DNA of 64,000 bases from Pseudoalteromonas sp. 0303 (GTDB lineage: Bacteria; Pseudomonadota; Gammaproteobacteria; Enterobacterales; Alteromonadaceae), in assembly GCF_013349995.1 (NCBI RefSeq), contig NZ_JABVXF010000001.1, positions 248,001 through 312,000 of the forward strand, given 5' to 3'. The number at the start of each line of letters is the position of its first letter. Within the stretch, counting starts at the first letter, position 1. Below are positions 37,103 through 46,824 of the stretch, in pieces. A program made the position numbers and the translations under genes. The notes below the pieces were generated by a model that did not search any database, was not told the DNA's origin, and saw only the letters and a list, made by a program, of their open reading frames with translations.

Positions 37103-37807
37103 CTAGCATTTTTCAATGCTGGTCACTGTATTATGATTATCCTGAACATGCCACCTAATATTAAAATCATATAAGGTCATGCCGTAGCTTTGTTCTGAGT
37201 CACGTTGCTTTTTATAGGCTGGGCGAGGATCTTGCTTTAATACATTACTTATAAACGCTTTTAATTCAGGTTGCTCAGTTTGCTTTGCGATAAACGCCAG
37301 AGCTTCTTCACTAAACTCAACACTCATATCGGTTTCTGGTCGGGTATCGGCAAAACCTGCGGTGGCATCGGTCATTGCGTCTGAGTAGGGCAAATATGGC
37401 TTAATGTCTAAAATAGGTGTGCCATCGAGTAAATCGATACCTGAGAGCAATAGGCTTAATTGACCATTTTTATATTCAATGCCTTCAAGTTTTACAGCAC
37501 TCATGCCAATAGCATTTGGACGAAAGGTTGCACGTGTTGCAAATACACCTTTACGTTCATTACCGCCTAGGCGAGGAGGTCTAACCATTGCTGAATAGCC
37601 TTTATCTGCGGTTTCATGGAATCTGAATAGTAACCAAATATGGCTGAATTCATCGAGGCCGCGTACAAACTCTTCACGATTAAAATCGCTGCTAAATACC
37701 AGCTTTGCTTTAGCCTCAGGAACCAAACGAGGTTGGCGCGGTATAGCAAACTTTTGCTTATAAGGAGATTGAATATGGCCGACGGCAGTTAATTGGTATT
37801 CGCTCAT
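37103..37807 (-). CDS. trmO: tRNA (t6A37) methyltransferase TrmO
   Basis: Methylates N6 of threonylcarbamoyladenosine at position 37 of tRNA-Thr with S-adenosylmethionine. The 234 residues match the TsaA/YaeB/VirR fold: GHIQSPYKQKFAIPRQPRL, LDEFSHIWLLFRFHET, PRLGGNERKGVFATRATFRPNAIGMSAVKLEG and the C-terminal DPRPAYKKQRDSEQSYGM. The conserved neighbourhood with proS supports the call. The next upstream gene on its strand ends in its own terminator, so trmO probably has a short promoter region of its own. Confidence 0.93.
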   Translation of the reverse strand: MSEYQLTAVGHIQSPYKQKFAIPRQPRLVPEAKAKLVFSSDFNREEFVRGLDEFSHIWLLFRFHETADKGYSAMVRPPRLGGNERKGVFATRATFRPNAIGMSAVKLEGIEYKNGQLSLLLSGIDLLDGTPILDIKPYLPYSDAMTDATAGFADTRPETDMSVEFSEEALAFIAKQTEQPELKAFISNVLKQDPRPAYKKQRDSEQSYGMTLYDFNIRWHVQDNHNTVTSIEKC

Positions 37808-37857
37808 TGTGCAATGTCGTTATGAAAATCTGCCGACATTTTACATGCAAACACAAA

Positions 37858-37881
37858 AAAAGGCAGTCGAGACTGCCTTTT
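37858..37881 (-). terminator. Terminator of the small outer-membrane protein gene
   Basis: AAAAGGCAGTC-ga-GACTGCCTTTT with an A run on its left side, which gives a T run on the minus strand. Confidence 0.85.
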
Positions 37882-37906
37882 AAATATTTAGACTGTATAG
37901 TCTAAA

Positions 37907-38479
37907 TTAAAACATGTATTGGAATGATACAGACGCTACATCCATATCAGGGTCAATATCATCTTCTAATTTATAGCGCTCATACTCAAAACGTACTTGC
38001 ATGTTTGTTGTGAAAGCATATTCTACACCTGCACCATAAAATACATCACCACCGTCTGAGTCAGCACTGATACTGCCAAGCTCGCCTAGGTCTTGCTCAA
38101 TTTCAGCATCCCACTCTAGCCAACCACCTTTGGCATAAACAGAAAAGCTATCTGTAATTGGGGCTGCTAAGCGTGCTGCTAGTGAAACACCGTCAATTTC
38201 AGCTTTAGAATCGATATCGCTTACTTCATCAAAATTTTGGTAGGCAAGTTCAAGGCTTAAGTACTTGTTAAACTGAGTACCAATATAACCTTTCAGCATT
38301 TGTGAATCGTCATCAAAGTCAGTGTCATTTTCACTGTCTTCAAACTCAAAAGAATATTGGCCGTAGCCGATACCGGTATAAATACGCGGAGAATCCATTT
38401 CGGTAATATCTGCATGTGCAGCATTATTAAAACCTAGTAGTGCTAAAGAAAGTGCAGAAAGTGAAATTGCTTTAATCAT
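37907..38479 (-). CDS. Small outer-membrane beta-barrel protein
   Basis: A 190-residue exported protein with an N-terminal signal peptide (cleavage probably after AAHA, residue 23). The mature part has alternating polar/hydrophobic strands consistent with an eight-stranded barrel of the OmpA-N/OmpW/porin-like type and ends in FQYMF, the aromatic C terminus typical of Bam substrates. The first extracellular loop is very acidic (FEFEDSENDTDFDDDS). Function is unknown; it may be structural or an adhesin-like barrel. AAGGAG precedes the ATG. Confidence 0.8.
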   Translation of the reverse strand: MIKAISLSALSLALLGFNNAAHADITEMDSPRIYTGIGYGQYSFEFEDSENDTDFDDDSQMLKGYIGTQFNKYLSLELAYQNFDEVSDIDSKAEIDGVSLAARLAAPITDSFSVYAKGGWLEWDAEIEQDLGELGSISADSDGGDVFYGAGVEYAFTTNMQVRFEYERYKLEDDIDPDMDVASVSFQYMF

Positions 38480-38563
38480 TTAATAGCTCCTTTATAAAAT
38501 AAATAAACGAATGTTTCGCGTCATTCACAAGGAGTATTGCAACGGCAATGCCAAGCTTAAAAT

Positions 38564-38591
38564 AAAGCCTAAAGTATTGTTTTTAGGCTTT
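38564..38591 (-). terminator. Probable terminator of the thioesterase gene
   Basis: AAAGCCTAAA / TTTAGGCTTT, a 10-bp stem with an 8-base loop and a T-rich tail on the minus strand. It lies about 120 bases after the thioesterase stop, within a gap otherwise without genes. Confidence 0.5.
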
Positions 38592-38710
38592 GTTTAGCGG
38601 GTTTTTGTGCAGTTTGTTGAAACTGTAATCAGGCATTCAGTTTGGCAGTCGTAACAATTTCAGGGTGCTCTGTAGAAGTTACTAGGTACGGTTTTTAAAT
38701 CGGTTTAGTT

Positions 38711-39175
38711 TTATGCTTTTTGTAATAGGGTTTCTGTTTCTATCGCGATCTCTTTCATTTTAATCGCATAGTTTTCGATTTTCTTTTCTTCGTCAGTTAC
38801 GGCTGTATATGAAGGGACTTCGATTGGGTAGCCTGCTTCATCCATAGCAATAAAACTAATAACACAATGGTTGGTTTCAACTAAGTTTTGGGTTTTAGGG
38901 TCGCCGCAGCGTACTTGAATAAAGATTTGCATACTGGTTTTACCTGTGTGGGCGATACTAGCTTTCACTTCGACTATTTGACCAACCAAAATAGGGCGCT
39001 GAAACTTTACACCCGCAACAGAAACAGTTACGCAATAGTGACCGCTCCAACCTGCAGCACAGGCGTAACCAGCTTGGTCAATCCACTTCATTACCACACC
39101 ACCATGAACCTTACCGCCAAAATTGACATCAGTAGGTTCAGCTAAAAAACGAAAGGTTACACTTGAAGACGGCAT
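38711..39175 (-). CDS. Hotdog-fold acyl-CoA thioesterase
   Basis: A 154-residue YciA/BACH-like thioesterase. The hotdog helix and catalytic region are visible in NFGGKVHGGVVMKWIDQAGYACAAGW, followed by VTVSVAGVKFQRPILVGQIVEVKASI. It should hydrolyse acyl-CoA to free acid and CoA. The C-terminal tail of about 25 residues is charged and helical (EEKKIENYAIKMKEIAIETETLL). It lies behind etfQO on the same strand but is separated by a terminator; the shared theme is acyl-CoA metabolism. Confidence 0.87.
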   Translation of the reverse strand: MPSSSVTFRFLAEPTDVNFGGKVHGGVVMKWIDQAGYACAAGWSGHYCVTVSVAGVKFQRPILVGQIVEVKASIAHTGKTSMQIFIQVRCGDPKTQNLVETNHCVISFIAMDEAGYPIEVPSYTAVTDEEKKIENYAIKMKEIAIETETLLQKA

Positions 39176-39217
39176 ACTTTACTCACTTTTATAAAACACG
39201 ACATTTTCAGCATAGCC

Positions 39218-39239
39218 TAAAAAAGGGGCCGAAGCCCCT
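39218..39239 (-). terminator. Terminator of etfQO
   Basis: On the minus strand AGGGGC-TTCG-GCCCCT with a UUCG tetraloop is followed by a T run. Confidence 0.85.
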
Positions 39240-39278
39240 GCAATTTAGGATAAATTTTAATTAAATGAGTAACGTGCG

Positions 39279-40925
39279 TTACATATTAGGGTAGTTTGGC
39301 CCGCCAGCACCTTCAGGTGTTACCCAAGTAATGTTTTGACTTGGATCTTTTATGTCGCAGGTTTTACAGTGCACACAGTTTTGTGAGTTGATCACAAACT
39401 CTTTTTCACCTTCAACCTCTTGTACTTCGTAAACACCCGCAGGGCAGTAGCGTTGTGCTGGCTCATCAAATTGCGGTAAATTGACCTTAATTGGAATCGA
39501 GTTATCTTTTAGCTTTAAATGGCATGGCTGCGATTCTTCATGATTGGTATTTGATAAAAACACCGATGAAAGTTTATCGAAGCTCAGTTTGCCGTCTGCT
39601 TTCGGGTAATCGATTTTTTCGGCCTGATCAGCTGCAACTAATGTGGCATGATCTGGCATGTTGTCTTCAAAGTTAAATGGTAAGTTGCCACCAAATAGGT
39701 TTTGATCGAGGGTGTTATAAGCACCGCCTAAAAACTTACCCAGTTTGTGCATAACAGGGCCAAAGTTACGTGATTGATAAAGCTCTTTGTACGCCCAGCT
39801 TTGTTCAAAAGCTGATTTATATTCAGCTAAATCGGCATTTTCTTTACCGTCGCTAAGAGCTGCTACTATCACATCAGCGGCAACCATGCCCGATTTCATG
39901 GCTGTGTGGTTACCTTTGATCTTGGCAAAGTTCAATGTGCCCGCATCACAACCTACAAGTAAACCACCCGGGAAGTGCATTTTCGGTAAAGAGCGCAGGC
40001 CACCTTTGGCAATAGCTCTTGCGCCATAGGCTATGCGTTCACCGCCTTCTAAAACATCTTTAAAAACAGGGTGATGTTTCATGCGTTGGAATTCATCAAA
40101 CGGGCTCAAATGCGGGTTTGAGTAGTTAAGGTCAACAATTAAGCCCACTACAACTTGATTGTTGCCGCTGTGATACATAAACGCACCACCACTGGTATCA
40201 CCAGTTAACGGCCAGCCTGTGCCATGTACGACTGTGCCTTCTTTGTGTTTACTCGGGTCGATTTGCCAAATTTCTTTGAACCCTAAACCGTAATGCTGTG
40301 GTGACGCATCTTTATCAAGGGCAAAGTGTTTAATTAGCTCTTTACCTAAATGACCGCGGCAGCCTTCAGCAAATACTGTGTATTTAGCTCTAAGCTCCAT
40401 GCCTGGCATGTAACCATCTTTTTCGTTGCCGTCTTTATCAAGGCCCATATCGCCAGTGATAATGCCTTTTACTGTGTCGTCTTCAATAATTAAAGAATGC
40501 GCAGTAAAGCCAGGGAATATTTCTACTCCTAAGTTTTCCGCTTGCTCTGCTAAAAAGCGACATACATTACCCATAGAGACAATATAATTGCCGTCGTTAT
40601 GGAATGTTTTAGGGCTAGCAAAGTGGGGGATGCTGGTGGCTTTTTCACTGTTATTGAACCAGTAAATATCATCTTGCGTTACTTTAGTGGTAACTGGGGC
40701 GCCTAATGACTGCCAATCAGGTAATAACTCATCTAGTGCTTTTGTTTCAAAAACCGCACCCGATAAAATGTGTGCGCCCACCTCAGAGCCTTTTTCTACC
40801 ACACAGATCATTAATTCTTGTTGTTTTTCTTGTGCTTGTTGAGCCAATCTAATCGCAGTTGATAAACCTGCTGGGCCTGCGCCTACGATGACTACATCAA
40901 ATTCCATGGTTTCGCGTTCGACCAT
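39279..40925 (-). CDS. etfQO: Electron-transfer flavoprotein:ubiquinone oxidoreductase
   Basis: Membrane-associated FAD/[4Fe-4S] enzyme that moves electrons from reduced ETF to ubiquinone. The N-terminal FAD motif is VVIVGAGPAGLSTAIRLA; further FAD and quinone-binding motifs are GAHILSGAVFE and LLVGCDAGTLNFAKIKG. The C-terminal 4Fe-4S cysteines are in CPAGVYE, NCVHCKTCDIKDP. At 548 residues it is full length. The ATG at 40925 is preceded by AAGAGG. It diverges from etfBA across a gap with two LiuR-like sites, so all three genes are probably controlled together for beta-oxidation and branched-chain amino acid catabolism. Confidence 0.95.
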   Translation of the reverse strand: MVERETMEFDVVIVGAGPAGLSTAIRLAQQAQEKQQELMICVVEKGSEVGAHILSGAVFETKALDELLPDWQSLGAPVTTKVTQDDIYWFNNSEKATSIPHFASPKTFHNDGNYIVSMGNVCRFLAEQAENLGVEIFPGFTAHSLIIEDDTVKGIITGDMGLDKDGNEKDGYMPGMELRAKYTVFAEGCRGHLGKELIKHFALDKDASPQHYGLGFKEIWQIDPSKHKEGTVVHGTGWPLTGDTSGGAFMYHSGNNQVVVGLIVDLNYSNPHLSPFDEFQRMKHHPVFKDVLEGGERIAYGARAIAKGGLRSLPKMHFPGGLLVGCDAGTLNFAKIKGNHTAMKSGMVAADVIVAALSDGKENADLAEYKSAFEQSWAYKELYQSRNFGPVMHKLGKFLGGAYNTLDQNLFGGNLPFNFEDNMPDHATLVAADQAEKIDYPKADGKLSFDKLSSVFLSNTNHEESQPCHLKLKDNSIPIKVNLPQFDEPAQRYCPAGVYEVQEVEGEKEFVINSQNCVHCKTCDIKDPSQNITWVTPEGAGGPNYPNM

Positions 40926-41022
40926 ATAAACCTCTTCTCGGTGACGGACCTGCTGTAAAGAACCTTATTTCATACTTGCAAATGAAACGTTACAGGCTGT
41001 GAATACTTTAAGGTTATTTTAG

Positions 41023-41040
41023 GTTGACGTTTACGTCAAC
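41023..41040. promoter_or_regulatory. LiuR-like operator 1 of the etf divergon
   Basis: GTTGACGT-TT-ACGTCAAC is an almost perfect 18-bp palindrome with 8-bp arms. It resembles the site before the bkd operon (TTACGTTAACGTAA). Confidence 0.7.
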
Positions 41041-41070
41041 AGGAAGTAGTCTGAATTCATAAAATAAATA

Positions 41071-41090
41071 AGTTGACGTTTAGGTCAACT
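41071..41090. promoter_or_regulatory. LiuR-like operator 2 of the etf divergon
   Basis: AGTTGACG-TTTA-GGTCAACT is a second copy of the same palindrome with one mismatch in each arm pair. Its centre is 49 bases from that of operator 1, and it lies 28 bases upstream of the etfB start. Confidence 0.65.
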
Positions 41091-41118
41091 TTGAGAACAC
41101 ACAATTGATGGAGTCACG

Positions 41119-41868
41119 ATGAAAGTCCTCGTTCCAATTAAAAGAGTAATTGACTACAACGTCAAAGCACGCGTTAAAGCCGATAAAACGGATGTTGATC
41201 TAGCTAATGTAAAAATGGCGATGAACCCGTTTTGTGAAATTGCAATTGAAGAAGCTATTCGTTTAAAAGAAGCAGGGACGGCCACTGAGGTTGTTGCTGT
41301 GACTATTGGTAATAAATCATCTCAAGAGCAATTGCGTACAGCCTTAGCACTCGGTGCTGATAAAGCCATTCATATTGAAACAGAAGAAAAGCTTGAATCT
41401 TTACATGTTGCAAAATTACTGAGCAAAATTGTAGAGCAAGAATCACCTGAGCTGGTTATTTTAGGTAAGCAATCGATTGACTCTGACAACAATCAAACCG
41501 GTCAAATGCTTGCTGCTTTAACGGGTCGTGGCCAAGGTACTTTTGCATCTAAAGTTGATGTTCAAGCGGGAACAGTTAATGTAACGCGTGAAGTAGACGG
41601 TGGCTTACAAACAGTTGCTCTTAAACTACCTGCTATCGTAACCACAGACTTACGTTTAAATGAACCGCGCTATGCTTCATTACCAAACATTATGAAAGCA
41701 AAACGCAAGCCTCTTGATGTAATTGCTGCTGACAGCCTAGGTGTAGACCTTGCGCCTCGCGTGCAGCTGGTAGAAGTAAATGAGCCAGAAAAACGCAGTG
41801 GCGGCATTGTCGTTGAAGATGTAGCAACATTGGTAGAAAAGTTAAAAACAGAAGCGAAGGTGATCTAA
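41119..41868 (+). CDS. etfB: Electron-transfer flavoprotein beta subunit
   Basis: Beta subunit (249 aa) of the FAD/AMP-containing electron carrier that accepts electrons from acyl-CoA dehydrogenases. Signatures are [21 protein letters not shown] at the N terminus, [16 protein letters not shown], the AMP-binding stretch [28 protein letters not shown] [15 protein letters not shown] and the C-terminal arm KAKRKPLD. The ATG follows GATGGAGTCACG. Its stop is adjacent to the etfA start, so the two subunits are made together. Confidence 0.95.
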   Translation: MKVLVPIKRVIDYNVKARVKADKTDVDLANVKMAMNPFCEIAIEEAIRLKEAGTATEVVAVTIGNKSSQEQLRTALALGADKAIHIETEEKLESLHVAKLLSKIVEQESPELVILGKQSIDSDNNQTGQMLAALTGRGQGTFASKVDVQAGTVNVTREVDGGLQTVALKLPAIVTTDLRLNEPRYASLPNIMKAKRKPLDVIAADSLGVDLAPRVQLVEVNEPEKRSGGIVVEDVATLVEKLKTEAKVI

Positions 41869-42795
41869 ATGAAAACATTAGTGATAGCCGAACACGATAA
41901 AGGTGTTCTAAAGCCTGAAACCAATAAAACGATTACTGCTGCTGTTAAACTAGGCTTTGATGTAGATTTACTACTTGCCGGCGAAAATTTAGCTGCAATG
42001 AGTGAACAAGCAGCGTCAATTGCAGGTGTTAGCAATGTACTGATTGCCGATGATGCAGCTTATGCTAATCAACTTGCAGAAAACCTAGCGGATCTAGTTT
42101 TATCTTTAGCAGATAACTATTCACACATTGTCGCAAGCGCAACAACAACGGGTAAAAACTTTATGCCACGTGTTGCTGCACTTTTAGATGTTGCGCAAAT
42201 CTCTGAAATCATCGATGTGATTGATGCAGATACCTTTAAGCGTCCTATTTATGCAGGAAATGCAATTGCGACAGTTAAATCATTGGATAGCAAAAAGGTT
42301 ATTACTGTTCGTGCAAGTAGCTTCGATGTTGCACCAGAGCAAGCGCCAGTAGCTGTAACTAGTGTTGCTGGTAAAGGTTCTGTTGGTCTGAGTGAGTTTG
42401 TATCAGAAGAACAAACTGAATCTGAGCGTCCAGAGCTTACTGCTGCACCTGTGGTTATTTCAGGTGGTCGTGGTATGCAAAATGGTGAAAACTTTGCATT
42501 ATTAAATGGTATTGCCGACAAACTAGGCGCAGCTATTGGTGCTTCACGTGCTGCTGTTGATGCGGGCTTTGTACCAAACGATATGCAAGTAGGTCAAACA
42601 GGTAAAATTGTTGCCCCAGATTTATATATTGCTGTGGGTATCAGTGGTGCGATTCAACACTTAGCGGGTATGAAAGATTCTAAAGTGATTGTTGCCATCA
42701 ACAAAGACCCTGACGCACCAATTTTCCAAGTCGCTGACTATGGTTTAGTTGCTGATTTATTTGATGTGTTACCAGAGCTTGAAAGCGCTCTGTAA
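41869..42795 (+). CDS. etfA: Electron-transfer flavoprotein alpha subunit
   Basis: Alpha subunit (308 aa), which binds FAD. The N-terminal half forms the shared ETF fold, and the C-terminal half carries the FAD-binding region VVISGGRGMQNGENFALLNGIADKLGAAIGASRAAVDAGF and YIAVGISGAIQHLAGMKDSKVIVAINKDPDAPIF. Translation starts directly behind etfB. A terminator follows. Electrons go on to EtfQO, encoded divergently. Confidence 0.95.
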   Translation: MKTLVIAEHDKGVLKPETNKTITAAVKLGFDVDLLLAGENLAAMSEQAASIAGVSNVLIADDAAYANQLAENLADLVLSLADNYSHIVASATTTGKNFMPRVAALLDVAQISEIIDVIDADTFKRPIYAGNAIATVKSLDSKKVITVRASSFDVAPEQAPVAVTSVAGKGSVGLSEFVSEEQTESERPELTAAPVVISGGRGMQNGENFALLNGIADKLGAAIGASRAAVDAGFVPNDMQVGQTGKIVAPDLYIAVGISGAIQHLAGMKDSKVIVAINKDPDAPIFQVADYGLVADLFDVLPELESAL

Positions 42796-42816
42796 TTCAT
42801 AACGATTCTGGTTGTT

Positions 42817-42852
42817 AAAAGCTGTTCACCTTTCAGGTGCGCAGCTTTTTTT
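42817..42852 (+). terminator. Terminator after etfA
   Basis: AAAAGCTG pairs with CAGCTTTT around a second inner stem (CACC / GGTG) and is followed by a T run. Confidence 0.82.
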
Positions 42853-42859
42853 CGTTTAA

Positions 42860-43330
42860 CTATTTTACCGGAAGATAACCAAACTCAAGCATTTTCTGTT
42901 GTATCTTGTTTGATTTAACAATCACAGCGAGTTTGTCGCCAATCTTTTTTGAGCGGGGTGATTGTGTGTTTACTATTAGCACCAGCGGCCTTACAAAGGG
43001 ATAGTCGCCACTTGGAATTGATTCAACAGAAGGGCTTACACCGTCAACCTCAAGCAAAGTTACTCGATTAATACGTCTATCATTTTCTAATTTACTAATA
43101 GCGCCATATGAATCGTAAGCAATAGCATTTGGAATACGCTGGACTATACCCAGCGCTTGATTGAACTGATCATAAAGCTCTACTTTTTGTTTAGAAAATA
43201 AACCTCTATTACCCGCCATTTTTAAGCGTATGAAATTACTGCCAGGTTCTTGAATATAATCTAAGTTTAAATACTCTAAAAACACATCAAAACTACCGTG
43301 ACTAGTGTCTTTGCTAAAATATTTAATGGT
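42860..43330 (-). pseudogene. Remnant of a PstS-like phosphate-binding protein gene
   Basis: The frame encodes only the C-terminal half of a PBP-like phosphate-binding protein. NAIAYDSYGAISKLEN, VTLLEVDGVSPSVESIPSGDYPFVRPLVLI and a C-terminal LEFGYLPVK match the usual second lobe. Family-like sequence (KYFSKDTSHGSFDVFLEYL) continues upstream of the only GTG at 43285, up to about 43324, where a TAA (43333-43331) stops the frame. The asnS terminator begins directly beyond. There is no signal peptide and the first lobe, about 130 residues, is missing. I read it as a 5'-truncated gene; a very short functional protein from the GTG is unlikely. Confidence 0.72.
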
Positions 43331-43335
43331 TTATA

Positions 43336-43364
43336 CACAAAAAAGCCGCTCGAGAGCGGCTTTT
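43336..43364 (-). terminator. Terminator of asnS
   Basis: AAAAGCCGCTC-ga-GAGCGGCTTTT, an 11-bp stem with an A run on the left that gives six T residues on the minus strand. Confidence 0.88.
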
Positions 43365-43384
43365 AGAATTTGTGGCGTTTCTTA

Positions 43385-44782
43385 TTAGTAAGTCGCGCTG
43401 CCTTTTGTACGAGGGAAGGCGATAACGTCACGTACGTTACCCATACCTGTTACATATGCAACTAAACGCTCAAAACCTAGACCAAAACCTGAGTGCGGTA
43501 CAGTGCCGTATTTACGTAGGTCGCGGTACCAGCTGTAATCTTCTTTGTTTAAGCCCATTTCTTCTAGACGCTTATCTAGAACATCTAGACGCTCTTCACG
43601 TTGAGAACCACCGATGATTTCACCAATACCTGGTGCAACTACGTCCATTGCAGCGACTGTTTTGCCATCTTCGTTTTGACGCATGTAGAAGGCTTTAATA
43701 TCACGCGGGTAGTTTTTAATAACTACTGGCGCATTAAAGTGCTCTTCAGCAAGGTAACGTTCGTGCTCAGACTGTAAATCTACACCCCATTCAACAGGGT
43801 ATTCGAACTTCTTACCACACGCTTTTAAGATTTCGATAGCATCTGTGTAATCAACTTGTGCGAAATCTTTAGTTACGAACTCTTCTAAACGAGAGATAGC
43901 TGTTTTCTCAACACGTTGTGCAAAGAATTCCATATCATCACGACGCTCAGTTAATACTGCATTGAAAACGTATTTAAGCATGTCTTCAGCAAGTTTTGCG
44001 ATATCTTCTAAATCTGCAAATGCAACTTCAGGTTCAACCATCCAAAACTCTGCTAAGTGACGAGATGTGTTTGAGTTCTCAGCACGGAAAGTAGGGCCAA
44101 AGGTATAGATTTTTGACATTGCTGAGGCATATGTCTCACCATTTAATTGACCAGATACTGTTAAGAATGCTTCTTTACCGAAGAAATCCTCACTGTAATC
44201 GATGTCGCCTTTATCTGTGCGTGGTAAGTTTTGCATATCTAAAGTAGATACACGGAACATTTCACCGGCACCTTCACAGTCACTTGCAGTGATGATCGGT
44301 GTGCTGATCCAGTAGTAGCCTTGCTCGTGATAAAAACGGTGAATCGCTTGTGCTAAACAGTTACGTACACGGGTTACCGCGCCCATGATGTTAGTACGAG
44401 GGCGAAGGTGTGCGTGCTCACGTAAATATTCAATGCTGTGACGTTTCGCAGACATAGGGTAGGTGTCTGGGTTCTCAACCCAACCTAATACTTCTACAGA
44501 GTTAGCTTGAATTTCGAAAGACTGACCTTGACCTGCAGAAGGCACAAGAACACCTGTTACAGATACAGAACAACCGGCAGTTAAACGTGTTACTTCATCA
44601 TAATTATTGAGTGAATTAGGTACTACCGCTTGAATAGGATCAAAACACGAACCGTCATGAACGGCTAAAAATGAAATTCCTGCTTTTGAATCGCGGCGTG
44701 TACGGATCCAGCCTTTTACTGTTACTTGGCTGTCTACCGCAACCTTGCCTTTTAATAGCTCTGAAATCGCTAAATGGCTCAT
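43385..44782 (-). CDS. asnS: Asparaginyl-tRNA synthetase
   Basis: Charges tRNA-Asn. The 465-residue protein follows E. coli AsnS (466 aa). An OB-fold anticodon-binding domain ([26 protein letters not shown]) is followed by the class IIb catalytic core: [24 protein letters not shown] (motif 2) and [17 protein letters not shown] (motif 3). I start at the ATG at 44782, five bases after GGAG; a GTG two codons upstream is within that site. It is monocistronic with a terminator. Confidence 0.96.
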   Translation of the reverse strand: MSHLAISELLKGKVAVDSQVTVKGWIRTRRDSKAGISFLAVHDGSCFDPIQAVVPNSLNNYDEVTRLTAGCSVSVTGVLVPSAGQGQSFEIQANSVEVLGWVENPDTYPMSAKRHSIEYLREHAHLRPRTNIMGAVTRVRNCLAQAIHRFYHEQGYYWISTPIITASDCEGAGEMFRVSTLDMQNLPRTDKGDIDYSEDFFGKEAFLTVSGQLNGETYASAMSKIYTFGPTFRAENSNTSRHLAEFWMVEPEVAFADLEDIAKLAEDMLKYVFNAVLTERRDDMEFFAQRVEKTAISRLEEFVTKDFAQVDYTDAIEILKACGKKFEYPVEWGVDLQSEHERYLAEEHFNAPVVIKNYPRDIKAFYMRQNEDGKTVAAMDVVAPGIGEIIGGSQREERLDVLDKRLEEMGLNKEDYSWYRDLRKYGTVPHSGFGLGFERLVAYVTGMGNVRDVIAFPRTKGSATY

Positions 44783-45053
44783 CTTCACTCCAATGATATA
44801 AGTTGCCTAATATAATAATGCTGTGCATTGCACTTGAATCGACTATCTTACCCTCGTAAATCAAATAAAAAAACTATTGAGGCGTACTCTTTAGTAGTTT
44901 TTCTTCAATTGAGTAAAATAGCAGCAATATTTTGCGTAAAATTTGCGTTTATTTAAATTCTCGCTGCGCTAATTGGTTATTTTGTGGCATTATTAACAAT
45001 TCTCAATAGGATAACTGTCCTTTAGTCTTTAATTAAATTGTATAACAGGTGCT

Positions 45054-45488
45054 ATGAAACAAGTTTTTATTCTTCGCGGCTTACCAGGCTCAGGTAAATC
45101 ATATTACGCACAAAGCCTTGCTGATGAGTTGGTAGCTGGTAATGAAAGTGATTATGTCGTGTGCGCAACAGATGATTATTTTTACAATAGCGAAGGTGTG
45201 TATCAATTTGATAAGTACAAGTTATCTGAGTATCACAATCTAAACCTTGCACGCTTTATTAATGCCTTAGCAGAAGAAATCCCGTTAGTAATTGTTGATA
45301 ACACTAATATTAAAAAGTGGGAATTTATCGCCTACGCACAAGCGGCCACTGCACTGGGTTATCAAGTGAAAGAAGTGATCGTTGGTGAAATTAAAGATAA
45401 ATCGCTGCAGCATCTTTACGCCAAGCGCTGCGAACATAAAGTACCGCTTAGAATGATCAGTAAAATGGCATATATGTTTGAATGGTAA
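45054..45488 (+). CDS. Small P-loop ATPase/kinase, N4BP2L1-like
   Basis: A 144-residue cytoplasmic P-loop protein related to the kinase domain of NEDD4-binding protein 2-like proteins and polynucleotide kinases. Walker A is LRGLPGSGKSYYA at residues 7-19, a DD pair follows (ATDDYFY), and a Walker B-like strand is LVIVDNTNIKKWEF. The lid region is basic (AKRCEHKVPLRMISKM). The substrate is unknown. It has its own terminator, shared with the convergent bioA. Confidence 0.77.
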   Translation: MKQVFILRGLPGSGKSYYAQSLADELVAGNESDYVVCATDDYFYNSEGVYQFDKYKLSEYHNLNLARFINALAEEIPLVIVDNTNIKKWEFIAYAQAATALGYQVKEVIVGEIKDKSLQHLYAKRCEHKVPLRMISKMAYMFEW

Positions 45489-45498
45489 AGTTTAAAGG

Positions 45499-45525
45499 AA
45501 AAGGAAGCATCAGCTTCCTTTTTTA
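45499..45525. terminator. Terminator between the P-loop gene and bioA
   Basis: AAAAGGAAGC-atca-GCTTCCTTTT with flanking T/A runs; usable by both convergent genes. Confidence 0.83.
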
Positions 45526-45531
45526 TGCTTA

Positions 45532-46824
45532 TCAATACGCCTGTTGTTCAATGGCTGCATAAATAGCATTGCATAACTTAGTTAAGCTTTGTTCGTCGCT
45601 TATGTAAGGCGGCATCAAATAAATTAACTTGCCAAACGGGCGTATCCACACACCTTGCTCGATAAAAAAGCGTTGAATTTTTGCTACATCTACACTTCTA
45701 TTAAGCTCAACAACTCCAATAGCCCCCAATGTTCGCACATCAATGACTGCATCAAGTTGCTTACACTTTGCAAGCTGGGTTGTTAGTACATCATTTATAT
45801 GTTCAATTTGTTCTTGCCATGGTTGCTCGAGCAGTAAATCAATACTCGCGCAGGCTGTGGCACATGCAAGTGGGTTACCCATAAATGTTGGGCCATGCAT
45901 TAATACGCCGGCTTCACCTTCACTAATGCCAATAGCGACTTTGCTGGTGGTTAATGTCGCAGAGAGCGTCATCATGCCGCCCGTTAATGCTTTGCCAATA
46001 CATAAAATATCTGGCTCTATGTTGGCGTGTTCAACAGCAAACAAGGTGCCGGTGCGACCAAAGCCTGTGGCGATTTCGTCACAAATAAGTAAAACATCAT
46101 ATTTATCACAAAGAATGCGCAGGTGTTTTAAGTAATCAGGGTGGTAAAAATTCATGCCCCCAGCATTTTGTACAATGGGTTCAATAATAAATGCCGCAAC
46201 ATCTTGGTGGTGAGCTACAAAGTAGCTTTCAAGCGTATCAGCTTCTGCAGGGCTAAATTCACCATTAAATTTAGCACTCGGCGCAGGTACAAAAACATGT
46301 TCAGGTAAAAACCCTGAGTACATGCTGTGCATTGAATTAACCGGATCGCAAACGCTCATGGCTGCAAAGGTATCGCCATGGTAGCCCTTAAGCGGCGTCA
46401 TTAACTTTTGTTTGCTGGTATAACCTTGGCTGAGCCAGTACTGCAAGGCCATTTTTATTGCAACTTCAACACTCACAGATCCACTGTCGGCTAAGAACAC
46501 CTTATCGAGTGACTCAGGTGTGATACTGACTAGCTTTTTACACAGCTCAACAGCAGGCTCATGAGTTAAACCACCAAACATGACATGGCTCATTTTGCTA
46601 ACTTGTGCTGTTATTGCTTCATTTAAAACAGGGTGGCAGTAACCATGAATCACACTCCACCAAGAGGCCATACCATCTATTAGGCTTTCGCCTGTTTCTA
46701 AGAAAATACGATTTGCATTGGCATGACTGACAGGGTAAACGGGAAGGGGCTGAGTCATAGAAGTATAAGGGTGCCAAATATGCTCACGATCAAAATCTAA
46801 ATCTATTGGTTGTTTATTAATCAT
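45532..46824 (-). CDS. bioA: Adenosylmethionine-8-amino-7-oxononanoate aminotransferase
   Basis: PLP enzyme of biotin synthesis that makes 7,8-diaminopelargonate with S-adenosylmethionine as amino donor. Visible features are [12 protein letters not shown] near the N terminus, [14 protein letters not shown], the PLP aspartate in [15 protein letters not shown] and the Schiff-base lysine in [11 protein letters not shown]. Length is 430 residues (E. coli 429). It diverges from bioBFCD; a BirA-like operator begins directly at its start codon, so binding would block both initiation and the divergent promoters. Confidence 0.96.
   Translation of the reverse strand: MINKQPIDLDFDREHIWHPYTSMTQPLPVYPVSHANANRIFLETGESLIDGMASWWSVIHGYCHPVLNEAITAQVSKMSHVMFGGLTHEPAVELCKKLVSITPESLDKVFLADSGSVSVEVAIKMALQYWLSQGYTSKQKLMTPLKGYHGDTFAAMSVCDPVNSMHSMYSGFLPEHVFVPAPSAKFNGEFSPAEADTLESYFVAHHQDVAAFIIEPIVQNAGGMNFYHPDYLKHLRILCDKYDVLLICDEIATGFGRTGTLFAVEHANIEPDILCIGKALTGGMMTLSATLTTSKVAIGISEGEAGVLMHGPTFMGNPLACATACASIDLLLEQPWQEQIEHINDVLTTQLAKCKQLDAVIDVRTLGAIGVVELNRSVDVAKIQRFFIEQGVWIRPFGKLIYLMPPYISDEQSLTKLCNAIYAAIEQQAY

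Noticed and set aside
44783..45053. 271-base gap between asnS and the P-loop gene
   Set aside because: I looked for a small RNA or gene; only AT-rich sequence with short weak dyads is present, nothing I can support.
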